Source of the DNA: JAFDWI01 sp964544305
GTDB lineage: Bacteria; Actinomycetota; Acidimicrobiia; Acidimicrobiales; Iamiaceae
Assembly (NCBI GenBank): GCA_964544305.1
Contig: CAZJAZ010000013.1
Span: 1 to 52,363, forward strand
DNA length: 52,363 bases
Direction: 5' to 3'
Positions 15,092 to 23,070 of this stretch are shown here, in pieces. The notes beneath the pieces are model-generated. The model searched no databases, had not been told where the DNA came from, and saw only the letters and a list, made by a program, of their open reading frames with translations. The translations under genes and the position numbers were made by a program. How positions within the stretch are numbered: position 1 is the first letter of the stretch; the number at the start of each line of letters is the position of its first letter.

Positions 15092-16654
15092 TTGAGTGAT
15101 CAACGCACTATCGGGCGCGTCGACGTCAAACCTGACCATGAGCCGCAAATGGTCGATCACAACAATCCTGCCAAGGCGCGCGCGCATTTTGTTGATCACA
15201 AAGCACGTGAAGTGCTCTCAAAGAGCACGATGACCATTAACGATTGGGAAGATCGTCTCATTCAACAGGCCGTGATCGCGGATCTCATTGCATTCATTGC
15301 GGCTGAAGCGCTCGCTTGGTTACTGATCGGTGAGAAGGTCCGCGAGGTCCTGACCGTCTTCGGTCACCCAATCTCCTATTCCCTGCTCTCGATCGTTGCA
15401 ATTCCTGCGTGGATTGCGGTCGTCGCAGCCAACCGCGGGTACGATCGATCAATCATTGGGTCATCACCCGATGAGTATCCGAACATGATTCGGGCGGTTT
15501 TCGTTTCATTCACACTGATATGTGCGGCGTCGTTCATGGGCGGCATGCCCGTCTCGCGAGCACTATTCGCAGTCTTTTTTCCGTTGCTCTTGCTCTTTAG
15601 CTTGTTGGCCCGTCTTGTTGTTCGCAAACGCCTTCATCATCGCCGCAATCAAGGACACGCGTTGCGCCGAGTCGTACTCGTTTCTCGTGCTTCGGCAATC
15701 GCAAATGTGGCGGAGCATTTCGCACGTACCCCGCACGTTGGGTACCAGGTCGTCGGCGCGTACCTTCACGTGGAAGCAGACGAAGATGAGGCGGACGAAC
15801 TCAATGTTGCACTCTTGGGCGAGCCAGACGACTTGATTCGAGACCTTGATGATCTCGCCATTGATGCGGTCGCGCTCAGCGGCAATGATCTTTTTGAGAC
15901 CGAGTCGCTTCGATCATTGGCCTGGAAATTGCACGACACGGGGATCCAACTGTTGATGGCCCCGGACCTGGCAGAAATTGCTGGTCCTCGCATCATTTCT
16001 CGACCCGCGGCAGGCCTCCCACTTCTGCTCGTGGAAGAACCACACACCAGTGGGTTGGCGCAGTTCATCAAGACACTTGTTGAACGATCAATTGCTGCAA
16101 TCCTCTATTTGTTCATTGCCCCAATCCTCGCGGTGATCGCGCTGACCATCAAGCTCACCAGCAAAGGGCCGGTGCTGTTCAAGCAAACCCGGGTCGGTCG
16201 TGACGGCAGTGAGTTCTTGATGCTCAAATTTCGCTCAATGGTCGCGGATGCAGAAGAAATGCTTGACGAACTCGTCGACGAGAATGAACACGACGGCGTA
16301 CTTTTCAAAATTAAGGACGATCCAAGAATTACTCCGACCGGCCAATTCTTGCGGCGCTATTCACTCGATGAACTTCCCCAACTTTGGAACGTGGTGCGGG
16401 GCGATATGTCGCTTGTTGGACCTCGCCCACCGCTGCCGAGCGAAGTCGAAAAGTATGAGGAAACGACACGGCGACGGCTCATGGTCCGCCCCGGCATCAC
16501 CGGCCTATGGCAGGTGAGCGGCCGCTCTGACCTCTCGTGGGACGAGACCGTGCGGCTCGACTTATATTACGTCGAAAACTGGTCACCGCTTCTTGATGTG
16601 ATCATCCTTGCCAAAACTGCCAAAGCCGTTTTGCGCAGCGACGGCGCATACTGA
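15092..16654 (+). CDS. Polyprenyl glycosylphosphotransferase (WcaJ/WbaP-type initiating enzyme)
   Basis: A 520-aa protein that moves a sugar 1-phosphate from an NDP-sugar to undecaprenyl phosphate, the first step of repeat-unit synthesis. The N-terminal third has about four hydrophobic helices, the middle a CoA-binding-like Rossmann region, then a further helix (about 335-360) and the catalytic domain: KQTRVGRDGSEFLMLKFRSM, SLDELPQLWNVVRGDMSLVG, PRPPLP and RPGITGLWQVSGRSDLSWDE. All key blocks are intact, including the acidic pair DE in SLDELPQ. The TTG start at 15092 has a good upstream purine-rich site. The next gene follows almost directly. Confidence 0.93.
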   Translation: MSDQRTIGRVDVKPDHEPQMVDHNNPAKARAHFVDHKAREVLSKSTMTINDWEDRLIQQAVIADLIAFIAAEALAWLLIGEKVREVLTVFGHPISYSLLSIVAIPAWIAVVAANRGYDRSIIGSSPDEYPNMIRAVFVSFTLICAASFMGGMPVSRALFAVFFPLLLLFSLLARLVVRKRLHHRRNQGHALRRVVLVSRASAIANVAEHFARTPHVGYQVVGAYLHVEADEDEADELNVALLGEPDDLIRDLDDLAIDAVALSGNDLFETESLRSLAWKLHDTGIQLLMAPDLAEIAGPRIISRPAAGLPLLLVEEPHTSGLAQFIKTLVERSIAAILYLFIAPILAVIALTIKLTSKGPVLFKQTRVGRDGSEFLMLKFRSMVADAEEMLDELVDENEHDGVLFKIKDDPRITPTGQFLRRYSLDELPQLWNVVRGDMSLVGPRPPLPSEVEKYEETTRRRLMVRPGITGLWQVSGRSDLSWDETVRLDLYYVENWSPLLDVIILAKTAKAVLRSDGAY

Positions 16655-16667
16655 TTTGCTCGCGACC

Positions 16668-17756
16668 GTGCACAACGTCGCGCTCGCGCATGATTACTTA
16701 ACCCAACGTGGCGGCGCAGAACGCGCTCTCATCGCATTGACCCGCGCTTTTCCTAATGCGCCGCTCCACACCTCGGTTTATGAACCAGACAGCACGTACA
16801 ACGATTTCGCGTCGTGCGATGTGTCGACCACCGTTTTGCAACGCATTGGTCCACTCCGACGCAATCCTCGAATCGCTTTGCCGTTTTTGGCGCCTGCGGT
16901 AAGCCGCCATCGCATTGATGCATCGGTGACAATTTGTCAAACAACGGGTTGGTCACACGGCATGCCCGTGAGCGGGAAGAAGATCGTCTACGCCCACAAC
17001 ACGGCTCGCTGGTTGTATCAACGTGGCGAGTATCTTGCGAATCTGCCGAGCTACTACCGGTTTGGTCTCACCCCACTGAGCCCGCTCCTACGCCGATGGG
17101 ACCAACGAGCCGCGGCAACCGCTGATGTGATCGTGGCCGGATCCGAGGTAGCCCGCAAGCGCATCAACACGCATTGGAAACGCGACGCGGTGGTGATCTA
17201 TCCGCCACCCGGGCTCGCAGCCGACGGTGAGCAAGAACCAATGGAGGAACTCGAACCGGGATATTTGCTGAGCGTTGGACGGCTCTTGCCTTATAAGCGC
17301 GTTGACCTTCTCATCGACGTGGTCGCGGAGCGCCCGGACACGCGGCTCGTCGTAGTGGGTGATGGCCCCGACGCCGCTCGACTCCGAGCACAAGCGGGTA
17401 GCAATGTTTGTTTTTTTGAGAATCTCACCGACGCGCAGTTGCGTTGGCTGTATGCGAACGCTGCCGCTCTGGTAACCGCTTCCCAAGAAGACTTCGGGCT
17501 CACTCCGCTTGAGGCCATGGGTTTTGGAACCCCGGTCGTCGCCATCGCCGCGGGCGGCTTTTTGGAAACGATTGAGGCCGACGTTTCCGGTCTGTTCTTT
17601 AAGGAACCAACCGCTCGGTCGCTTGGGCTTGCCCTTGACCGTGCCCAACACCACGACTGGGATCGTGCGGCGCTCCAGGTACAAGCCGAGAAGTTTTCAG
17701 AACACGCATTCATTGAGCAATTTCGTCGCCTTGTTGATGGATTACAAAATGTCTGA
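16668..17756 (+). CDS. Glycosyltransferase family 4
   Basis: About 362 aa from GTG 16668, giving the typical GT4 N-terminus M-H-N-V-A-L-A-H-D-Y-L; TTG 16656 is an alternative and the open frame extends into the upstream gene. The blocks YAHNTARW, LLSVGRLLPYKRVDLLID, VVGDGPDAARLRA and EDFGLTPLEAMGFGTPVVA (E-x7-E, about residues 275-293) define a GT-B retaining transferase. Its place directly after the initiating transferase suggests that it adds the second or a later sugar. The downstream PqqD-like gene overlaps its 3' end by 8 bases if started at 17749. Confidence 0.9.
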   Translation: MHNVALAHDYLTQRGGAERALIALTRAFPNAPLHTSVYEPDSTYNDFASCDVSTTVLQRIGPLRRNPRIALPFLAPAVSRHRIDASVTICQTTGWSHGMPVSGKKIVYAHNTARWLYQRGEYLANLPSYYRFGLTPLSPLLRRWDQRAAATADVIVAGSEVARKRINTHWKRDAVVIYPPPGLAADGEQEPMEELEPGYLLSVGRLLPYKRVDLLIDVVAERPDTRLVVVGDGPDAARLRAQAGSNVCFFENLTDAQLRWLYANAAALVTASQEDFGLTPLEAMGFGTPVVAIAAGGFLETIEADVSGLFFKEPTARSLGLALDRAQHHDWDRAALQVQAEKFSEHAFIEQFRRLVDGLQNV

Positions 17757-18435
17757 TGCAACATTGCTCGCTGGCAGCGAACCCGTGCATTGGGGTTCTC
17801 AGCTTGTACGCGCCACGTCGGTGTTCTACACCGAAGTTGCCGAGACTCCTGTGTTGATTGACGCAAAGGTCGCTGAAGTACAGACCCTTACCCCCGTCTG
17901 GGCCGGGGTATGGGGAGCGCTTGATGGACGCCCGGTCGCTGAAGTCCTGCAAGTTGATCCCACGACCATGCCGCCGGTTGATGCTCGCAATCTCATCGAA
18001 GTGCTCCGTCGGCTCAAAGCACGCGGCCTAATCGTTGACGTGGCCGCGCTTGAGGGATCTGGGGCCCAAGACCTTGACACGACCGAGCCTTCGACCGCCA
18101 AACTCCACTGCACGTTCTTAGGGGCGGTTGTGCGCCACGGCAAGGAACGCACGCTTCACTTGGATAACACCGAACACGAAGCGATTTCCGTTGTGCTTTA
18201 CGAGCGAGACGGCACGACACAAGTTGTGCACGGCGGACGTTTCCGCAAGAAGTGGATCAATCAAGTCAGCATCGGGGCCGAGGTTCTCCATGGTGGCGAC
18301 GTAACCCCGGTGGGTTTCCTTGGTGCAATCGTTCGGTGCGTTTCTGACCGTTCGCTGCTCACGCAACCGGGGATGGTGGACTTGCTGGCCGGTCTCGCCG
18401 AGCGCGCAACGACACCCGAGTCGATTCCGGCGTAA
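17749..18435 (+). CDS. PqqD-like small-domain protein, function unknown
   Basis: A 228-aa protein from ATG 17749 (alternative ATG 17737), overlapping the GT4 stop by 8 bases. Residues about 15-75 (LVRATSVFYTEVAETPVLID then VWGALDGRPVAEVL) look like a PqqD-type winged-helix domain, which in other systems binds peptides or presents substrates to modifying enzymes. The rest (VVRHGKERTLHLDNTEHEAI) is not recognised. With the PF14907-type nucleotidyltransferase it forms a pair known from other exopolysaccharide loci, but the HPrK-like kinase that often joins them is absent here. Its last 77 bases overlap the convergent gene at 18359. The assignment rests on pattern only. Confidence 0.55.
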   Translation: MSDATLLAGSEPVHWGSQLVRATSVFYTEVAETPVLIDAKVAEVQTLTPVWAGVWGALDGRPVAEVLQVDPTTMPPVDARNLIEVLRRLKARGLIVDVAALEGSGAQDLDTTEPSTAKLHCTFLGAVVRHGKERTLHLDNTEHEAISVVLYERDGTTQVVHGGRFRKKWINQVSIGAEVLHGGDVTPVGFLGAIVRCVSDRSLLTQPGMVDLLAGLAERATTPESIPA

Positions 18436-19621
18436 ACGCAAAATCTGCGCCCGTTGAGAATGCCGCGAGTTCAACATCGGGATGCGTTGGCGCGGCGTTC
18501 GTTCCAACAGTGGTCACAAAGCGTGCGACCTCGCCGCTTCCGGGTTCGACCATCGTGGTCTGCGCGCACGGGTTCGCCGCTTGCGCGATGACGTCGATCG
18601 GCGTGCCATCTCCGTCGGCAAGCAGTCTCGGCCACGAGAGGCCATTGGCTTCATGCAGCGACAAGCAATCTCGGATTGCTAGGTGAACTTCGCCGCCGTC
18701 AACGGACACCTGCGCGTCAACATAGTTCGTGGGGAAAAACAATGGATGCAACGCCAATAGCGATGCAATGTCGCCAAGTGTCGAGCCGAACCCGTGTGCT
18801 TTGTGCAAACGTTGCGCGGTGATGCCTGCTGATCCAACGAGTTGGTGCCGGCCGACTTCTTTGGCCGCATCGACGCCGAAGCGACCGGCGATCGTTGTCA
18901 TTGCGGCAATGGCAAGCAGATGTCCTTGCAACGAGACTTCCCCGGTCAGCGCACGCAATGCTGCTGGCGAAAACGTCGTGAAGTCGATGTCGTTCACAAG
19001 TGGACCGGCGTAGCCTGATTGCCCATCTCCAGGTTCAATGGTTGGAACGGCGAGCTGCGCAGCGCGGGTTGTCGCGAGGATCGTTGCCATTTGTGGCTCA
19101 GGCAAAGATGGCACATCCTGGTCAATGGTGACCGTCCAGGCACAGTGCGGATGGCGGTCATGCGGGTCTCGCGGCGGTCGGTGAATTGGCCGCATTCGCG
19201 CCTGCGGGTTCGTTGCCCAGGCGGTGGCGTCAAAGGTGGGGTCTTCAATGTCGTGACACATCGTGAACACATAGTCAGGTCCCATAGGTTCAACGTCCAT
19301 GAGCGCACCACAGTGATCTAAATGGAACTCGCCGTGGTTGGCGTCATGCACGGTGTAGCGAAAATCCATGAACTGTGGTGGTGCCCCTATGTCGAACTGC
19401 ATACCTTTGAAAATGGTTTCGACATCGTCGCCTTCAAAGCCCAACAGTCGTTGCATTCGTTTGGTGTAGATCGGCGACGCCCCCATCCATTCGTCAATCG
19501 CAATATCGCGCATGGTCTCGCGATCCCATGCACCAATAACATGGGGCATGGTGGCCCGGTCGATTAAATGACCGCATAGCAGCAGTTCGCGTACGTGTTC
19601 ACCAAGTTGCTGCCGGTTCAT
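18359..19621 (-). CDS. Conserved-looking protein of unknown family, last gene of CYP51 operon
   Basis: A 420-aa protein from ATG 19619-19621, placed 11 bases after the upstream stop; longer in-frame starts would overlap the CMD-like gene. I do not recognise the family. Notable features are a His/Cys-rich stretch HGEFHLDHCGALMDVEP (about residues 105-120), CHDIEDPTF, paired histidines near DPHDRHPHCAW, and an Ala-rich helical middle. There is no signal peptide or clear membrane helix. The clustered His/Cys could bind metal or haem, but that is a guess. It is co-oriented with and closely spaced to the P450, SDR and ALDH genes, so a role in the same oxidative pathway is likely. Its 3' end overlaps the convergent PqqD-like gene by 77 bases. 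Confidence 0.75.
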   Translation of the reverse strand: MNRQQLGEHVRELLLCGHLIDRATMPHVIGAWDRETMRDIAIDEWMGASPIYTKRMQRLLGFEGDDVETIFKGMQFDIGAPPQFMDFRYTVHDANHGEFHLDHCGALMDVEPMGPDYVFTMCHDIEDPTFDATAWATNPQARMRPIHRPPRDPHDRHPHCAWTVTIDQDVPSLPEPQMATILATTRAAQLAVPTIEPGDGQSGYAGPLVNDIDFTTFSPAALRALTGEVSLQGHLLAIAAMTTIAGRFGVDAAKEVGRHQLVGSAGITAQRLHKAHGFGSTLGDIASLLALHPLFFPTNYVDAQVSVDGGEVHLAIRDCLSLHEANGLSWPRLLADGDGTPIDVIAQAANPCAQTTMVEPGSGEVARFVTTVGTNAAPTHPDVELAAFSTGADFAFTPESTRVSLRARRDRPASPPSPVA

Positions 19622-19632
19622 TTCGCACAGGT

Positions 19633-19998
19633 TCACGACTTGTCTTTGGCTTGTTTTGCGGCAAGCTCTTCGACTTTCTGGTTGAAACGCGCGGCAACCG
19701 GCCAACCCGCATAGTGCGCCACAAACAGCACCATCTCGCGAAGTTCGTCTATGGCAAGCTCGCCAATTTCAGTGGCGCAATCAAGTTGCAGGCCAACCAC
19801 ATCGTCTTGCCCGGATCCGAGCAAGAGTCCAATGAGCAGCAATCGACGCTCGCGTACCGACATCGTGCCTTCGGCCCACACTTCGCCAAAGAGATGGTCG
19901 ACGGTTGTTTCCACAAAGGAGCCGTGAACTTCCGAAATGTCCCATCCGTACACTTCCCGCATCATGGCGATGCCCTTGGCTCGTCGTTCGTCGGTCAT
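19633..19998 (-). CDS. Carboxymuconolactone decarboxylase (CMD/AhpD)-like protein
   Basis: A 121-aa protein from ATG 19996-19998, which overlaps the SDR stop by 4 bases (ATGA). The core LFGEVWAEGTMSVRERRLLLIGLLLG followed by LQLDCATEIG and LREMVLFVAHYAGWP is the all-helical CMD fold. A single Cys is present; the CxxC of AhpD-type peroxidases is missing, so a decarboxylase, lactonase or isomerase role fits better than a thiol peroxidase. In M. tuberculosis a CMD-like gene (Rv0771) lies in the equivalent cyp51 neighbourhood, as I recall. The actual reaction is unknown. Confidence 0.85.
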   Translation of the reverse strand: MTDERRAKGIAMMREVYGWDISEVHGSFVETTVDHLFGEVWAEGTMSVRERRLLLIGLLLGSGQDDVVGLQLDCATEIGELAIDELREMVLFVAHYAGWPVAARFNQKVEELAAKQAKDKS

Positions 19999-20753
19999 GA
20001 CTTCACGATCTGTCCGCCGTCGACATTGAAGATCTGTCCGGTAATCCACGACGCATCGTCACTGAGTAAGAACAGCACCAGGGGAACCAGATCGGCGGGC
20101 TGTCCCATGCGTGCAAGCGGCAGGCCTTTTGCGATGTCTTCAGCGACGCCACCGGTGACCGCACGGGTGGCTTCCGTGTCGATTGGCCCGGGAGCGACCG
20201 CGTTGATCCGGATGCCTCGGGGGCCAAGTTCGGCCGAGAGTTGCTGGGTAATACCGTTTACCCCAACTTTGGCAAGTCCGTAATACATGCCATAGATGTA
20301 CGCCGCGGTTGACGATTGGTTCACGATAGAACCGCCCCCACGGGCGGTCATGTGCTCAAAGACGGCACGCGTGCAAACCAGAGCACCGTCCATGTTTACC
20401 GCCATGAAGTGTTTGTAATAGTCCCAGTCGACGGTGGTCAGGCCGTCGAGTTTCATCGTGCCATAGATTGCGGCGTTGTTCACGAGATGATCGATGCCAC
20501 CGAATGCGTCAAGCGTGGCCTGGGCCATTGCGTTGGCCGATATTGGATCGGATACGTCGACCGCAACGGCGAGCGCGCTACCACCGGCCGCAGTGATGTC
20601 GGCGGCAACTCGATTGGCTCCTTCGGTGTTGATGTCGGCAACGACCACCGATGCACCCTCAGCGCCAAGCGCTTTGGCGTAGGCCTCGCCGATTCCTCCT
20701 CCGGATCCGGTGACAATGGCAACTTTGTTGGCAAATCGATTGGTTGAACTCAC
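19995..20753 (-). CDS. Short-chain dehydrogenase/reductase (SDR), Rv0769-like
   Basis: A 252-aa classical SDR from GTG 20751-20753, one base after the upstream ALDH stop. The open frame extends further but without SDR-like sequence. Motifs: cofactor loop TGSGGGIG (about 13-20), D-I-N after the second strand (prefers NAD(H)), NNAAIYG (about 90), and the catalytic Ser and Tyr-x3-Lys in INQSSTAAYIYGMYYGLAKVG (within 140-162). NVDGGQ at the C-terminus is standard. It should oxidise an alcohol or reduce a ketone in the P450 pathway. Coupled to the CMD-like gene by ATGA. Confidence 0.9.
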   Translation of the reverse strand: MSSTNRFANKVAIVTGSGGGIGEAYAKALGAEGASVVVADINTEGANRVAADITAAGGSALAVAVDVSDPISANAMAQATLDAFGGIDHLVNNAAIYGTMKLDGLTTVDWDYYKHFMAVNMDGALVCTRAVFEHMTARGGGSIVNQSSTAAYIYGMYYGLAKVGVNGITQQLSAELGPRGIRINAVAPGPIDTEATRAVTGGVAEDIAKGLPLARMGQPADLVPLVLFLLSDDASWITGQIFNVDGGQIVKS

Positions 20754-20754
20754 G

Positions 20755-22236
20755 TCAAACCCCTTGTGCGATTGATTTTGTTTCGAGATATTCCTCGAAG
20801 CCGGCCACGCCCATTTCGCGGCCGATCCCCGAATGCTTGTATCCGCCAAATGGCACGTCGCCGCTGTACCAGATACCGCCGTTGATGCCCAGTGTGCCGG
20901 TACGGATTCGTTTTGCAACCGACCAGGCTCGGTCGGTATCGGCCGACGCGATCGAACCAGACAAGCCATAGGGCGAATCGTTGGCAATCGCGACCGCGTC
21001 ATCGTCACCGTCGTGAGGGATCGCAACGAGGACCGGACCGAAGATCTCTTCTCGGGCAACACGTGCCGAATTGTCCAACCCGGTGATGAGGGTTGGTTCA
21101 ATCCAAAAGCCTCGATCACGATCTTTCGGTCGGCCACCGCCAGCCGCGAACACACCACCTTCGTCTGTGGCGAGACGTAAATAGCCTTCGACCCGATCAC
21201 GTTGCTTGGCAGAGATCAGCGGCCCACACGCCGTCGCCGGATCGTTCGGATCGCCACACCCCACGCCATTTAGTGTTGCAGCCGCTATCTCGACACCTTC
21301 ATCGAACATTGCACGAGGGAGCAACAGCCGAGTCGTGATTGCACACCCCTGGCCGGCATGTGCGCACACGGTAAATGCAGCCAAACTCGCGGCCGTCGCG
21401 AGATCTGCATCGTCTAACACGACGAAAGCCGACTTCCCTCCCAGTTCGAGAAACACTCGAGTCAGGTTGGTTGCGGCTGCTGCCATGATCTTCGAACCGG
21501 TTGCGGTTGAGCCGGTAAAGCTCAGGACGTCCACTCGCGGATCCGCCGACAACTGTGCCCCGAGCGCGTGATCCGACGAGTTGATGATGTTGACCACCCC
21601 AGCGGGGATTTCGGTTTCTTGCGTGATGATTCGACCCAGGACCGACGCGCACCACGGCGTATCGGGTGCGGCTTTAAGCACGACGGTGCATCCTGCGGCA
21701 AGGGCCGGGCCGATTTTGGCGATGTTGATTTGATGCGGGAAGTTCCACGGCGTGATCGCACCGACCACGCCGGCCGGTTCTTTGAGTACCCACCGATGCG
21801 AGGGCATGCCCATCGGGGCCGCCTCACCCAGATCGACTTTCCAGCCGTCATAGTTCTCAGCCAAGTCGGCAAACCACAGCAAATCAGCAACTGGTGAATC
21901 GAGCTGCGCCATTGTGGTCATGAAGTGAGGCGCGCCGACTTCGGCAATGGTCAACGCTCGCAACTTATCGATTGCGCCAAGCAGCGCGGCGTTCAGTTGT
22001 CGCAAACAACGCGCTCGAAAAGCCGGGTCGTTTGTCCAGTTTCCGACGTTCGTGTCAAATGCGTGGCGTGCCGCGCCGATTGCGGCATCCATGTCGGCGG
22101 CGGTGGCATCGGCGGCAACGCCGAGCACGTCTTCATTCGCCGGATTGATCGTTTCGAACGTGCCATCACCGGTTGCACGACGAAGTTCACCGTCAACGAG
22201 CAGTACGTCAAGATCTCCAAGCCCAAAATCAGTCAC
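20755..22236 (-). CDS. Aldehyde dehydrogenase, AldA (Rv0768)-like
   Basis: About 493 aa from GTG 22234-22236, overlapping the upstream stop by 8 bases (GTGACTGA). Full-length NAD(P)-dependent ALDH: ITPWNFPHQINIAKIGPALA (cofactor and Asn region, about 160-180), FTGSTATGSKI (about 232-242), catalytic Glu in LELGGKSAF (about 257-265) and catalytic Cys in HAGQGCAITTRLLLP (about 290-300), then EEIFGPVL. It converts an aldehyde to an acid, fitting a pathway in which P450s oxidise a methyl or alcohol carbon. The position between SnoaL-like and SDR genes resembles the aldA region of mycobacterial cyp51 loci. Confidence 0.93.
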   Translation of the reverse strand: MTDFGLGDLDVLLVDGELRRATGDGTFETINPANEDVLGVAADATAADMDAAIGAARHAFDTNVGNWTNDPAFRARCLRQLNAALLGAIDKLRALTIAEVGAPHFMTTMAQLDSPVADLLWFADLAENYDGWKVDLGEAAPMGMPSHRWVLKEPAGVVGAITPWNFPHQINIAKIGPALAAGCTVVLKAAPDTPWCASVLGRIITQETEIPAGVVNIINSSDHALGAQLSADPRVDVLSFTGSTATGSKIMAAAATNLTRVFLELGGKSAFVVLDDADLATAASLAAFTVCAHAGQGCAITTRLLLPRAMFDEGVEIAAATLNGVGCGDPNDPATACGPLISAKQRDRVEGYLRLATDEGGVFAAGGGRPKDRDRGFWIEPTLITGLDNSARVAREEIFGPVLVAIPHDGDDDAVAIANDSPYGLSGSIASADTDRAWSVAKRIRTGTLGINGGIWYSGDVPFGGYKHSGIGREMGVAGFEEYLETKSIAQGV

Positions 22237-22789
22237 CGGGCACCTCCCAAATGCCGACCGGTGCTTCATGGACGGGGTATTGGCCAGGTGCTCCTTTGCC
22301 CATGGGTCGATGCATTCGAGCGGTCATCCCTTCTGAAAGGGTGCCATCGGCGAGCATTTCCATGAAGAGTGACGCTGCGTTCCCAAAATCGAACCAGTCA
22401 CGCTGCCACGACCATTGGAAGTTTCCGCCGTAGCGAAACCAGCTTCCACCAATGCCCGCCACTTCATAGGTGCCGCCATTGGGTCGCGGCGCGTCCGCGA
22501 CCTGTTTCCAAAAACCCACCACATGGCCTTTGGCCTCATCGATAAGGATCTCTTGATACGGGTACTGCCAGCCGTCAAGGCCACCCATTTCTGAGCCTAA
22601 GGCAATGTCTCGGATCTCGTCTCGGCCGACCGCCATGAAGTCGGTGCCGGATCCGTAGTTCCACCCGTATGTTGCATCGACGGTGTAGAGGTCGGCCATG
22701 GGTTTCCAGTCGCCCGCGGCTTCTGCATCACGGTTGGCTTGGATCCACCGTTGCACCATTTCTTCGAGTTCTGTGCGTGGATAGCTCAC
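22229..22789 (-). CDS. SnoaL/NTF2-like protein (possibly Rv0762c-like)
   Basis: A 186-aa protein with a GTG start at 22787-22789, overlapping the ferredoxin stop as GTGA. The opening RTELEEMVQRWIQANRDAEAAGDWKPMADLYTVDATY is the helix-strand pattern of NTF2-fold proteins (SnoaL, ketosteroid isomerase, limonene-epoxide hydrolase), with aromatic-rich later strands (GGSWFRYGGNFQWSWQRDW). In M. tuberculosis a protein of similar size lies directly downstream of the cyp51-linked ferredoxin; I believe this is its counterpart. The function could be isomerase, hydrolase or binding protein. A strong hairpin ends 19 bases upstream of its start. Confidence 0.75.
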   Translation of the reverse strand: MSYPRTELEEMVQRWIQANRDAEAAGDWKPMADLYTVDATYGWNYGSGTDFMAVGRDEIRDIALGSEMGGLDGWQYPYQEILIDEAKGHVVGFWKQVADAPRPNGGTYEVAGIGGSWFRYGGNFQWSWQRDWFDFGNAASLFMEMLADGTLSEGMTARMHRPMGKGAPGQYPVHEAPVGIWEVPGD

Positions 22790-23070
22790 TTCTCACCTTC
22801 ATCTTCTGCGAAATCTGACGCGTTGTGGCCTCTCTGAGGCCACAACGCGTCAGATTTCGCTGGGTTGATCTCCTCAATTCGCAACGCATGCGTGGGACAA
22901 TATTTCACCGCCGCCTCGACGGCTTTGCGTTGCGTCTCGTCCGGCTCGGCTTGTCGCAGCGTGATCGTGGTGGCGTGCTTTTCGAGTGTGAACACGTCAG
23001 GTGCTTCGTTCTCACACACGCCATGCCCCTGACACAGATCACGATCAACGACGACTCGAAAACCGCTCAA
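22786..23070 (-). CDS. 3Fe-4S ferredoxin, P450 redox partner (Rv0763c-like), with C-terminal extension
   Basis: A 94-aa ferredoxin from TTG 23068-23070, which overlaps the CYP51 stop as TTGA and has AGAGGAG six bases upstream; an in-frame start at 23103 lies inside the P450 gene. The cluster ligands are C-x2-H-x2-C in RDLCQGHGVCENEAP and the distal Cys in KYCPTHAL, the His replacing one Cys as in 3Fe-4S partners of actinobacterial P450s. The typical protein is about 65-70 aa and ends shortly after ALRIEE. Here about 25 more residues follow, mostly encoded by a perfect 51-nt palindrome. It should pass electrons to CYP51 and perhaps the CYP123-like P450. Confidence 0.92.
   Translation of the reverse strand: MSGFRVVVDRDLCQGHGVCENEAPDVFTLEKHATTITLRQAEPDETQRKAVEAAVKYCPTHALRIEEINPAKSDALWPQRGHNASDFAEDEGEK
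22809..22859. repeat. Perfect 24-bp inverted repeat (51-nt hairpin) inside the ferredoxin gene
   Basis: The left arm 22809-22832 and right arm 22836-22859 are exact reverse complements over 24 bases, separated by a 3-base loop (TCT). The whole unit is 51 nt, exactly 17 codons, and is translated as the C-terminal extension of the ferredoxin. It lies 19 bases before the GTG of the SnoaL-like gene. No oligo-T tract follows on either strand, so it is not a standard intrinsic terminator. I saw no second copy in the window. Confidence 0.97.

Noticed and set aside
19622..19705. A 28-residue N-terminal extension of the unknown CYP51-operon protein
   Set aside because: It would lie inside the CMD-like gene; the ATG at 19619-19621 gives normal operon spacing.
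21201..22365. Several plus-strand frames opposite the aldehyde dehydrogenase
   Set aside because: All are antisense shadows of a gene with complete catalytic motifs.
22809..22859. The long hairpin as an intrinsic terminator
   Set aside because: No T-tract follows on either strand and it lies inside a coding region of a tightly coupled operon.
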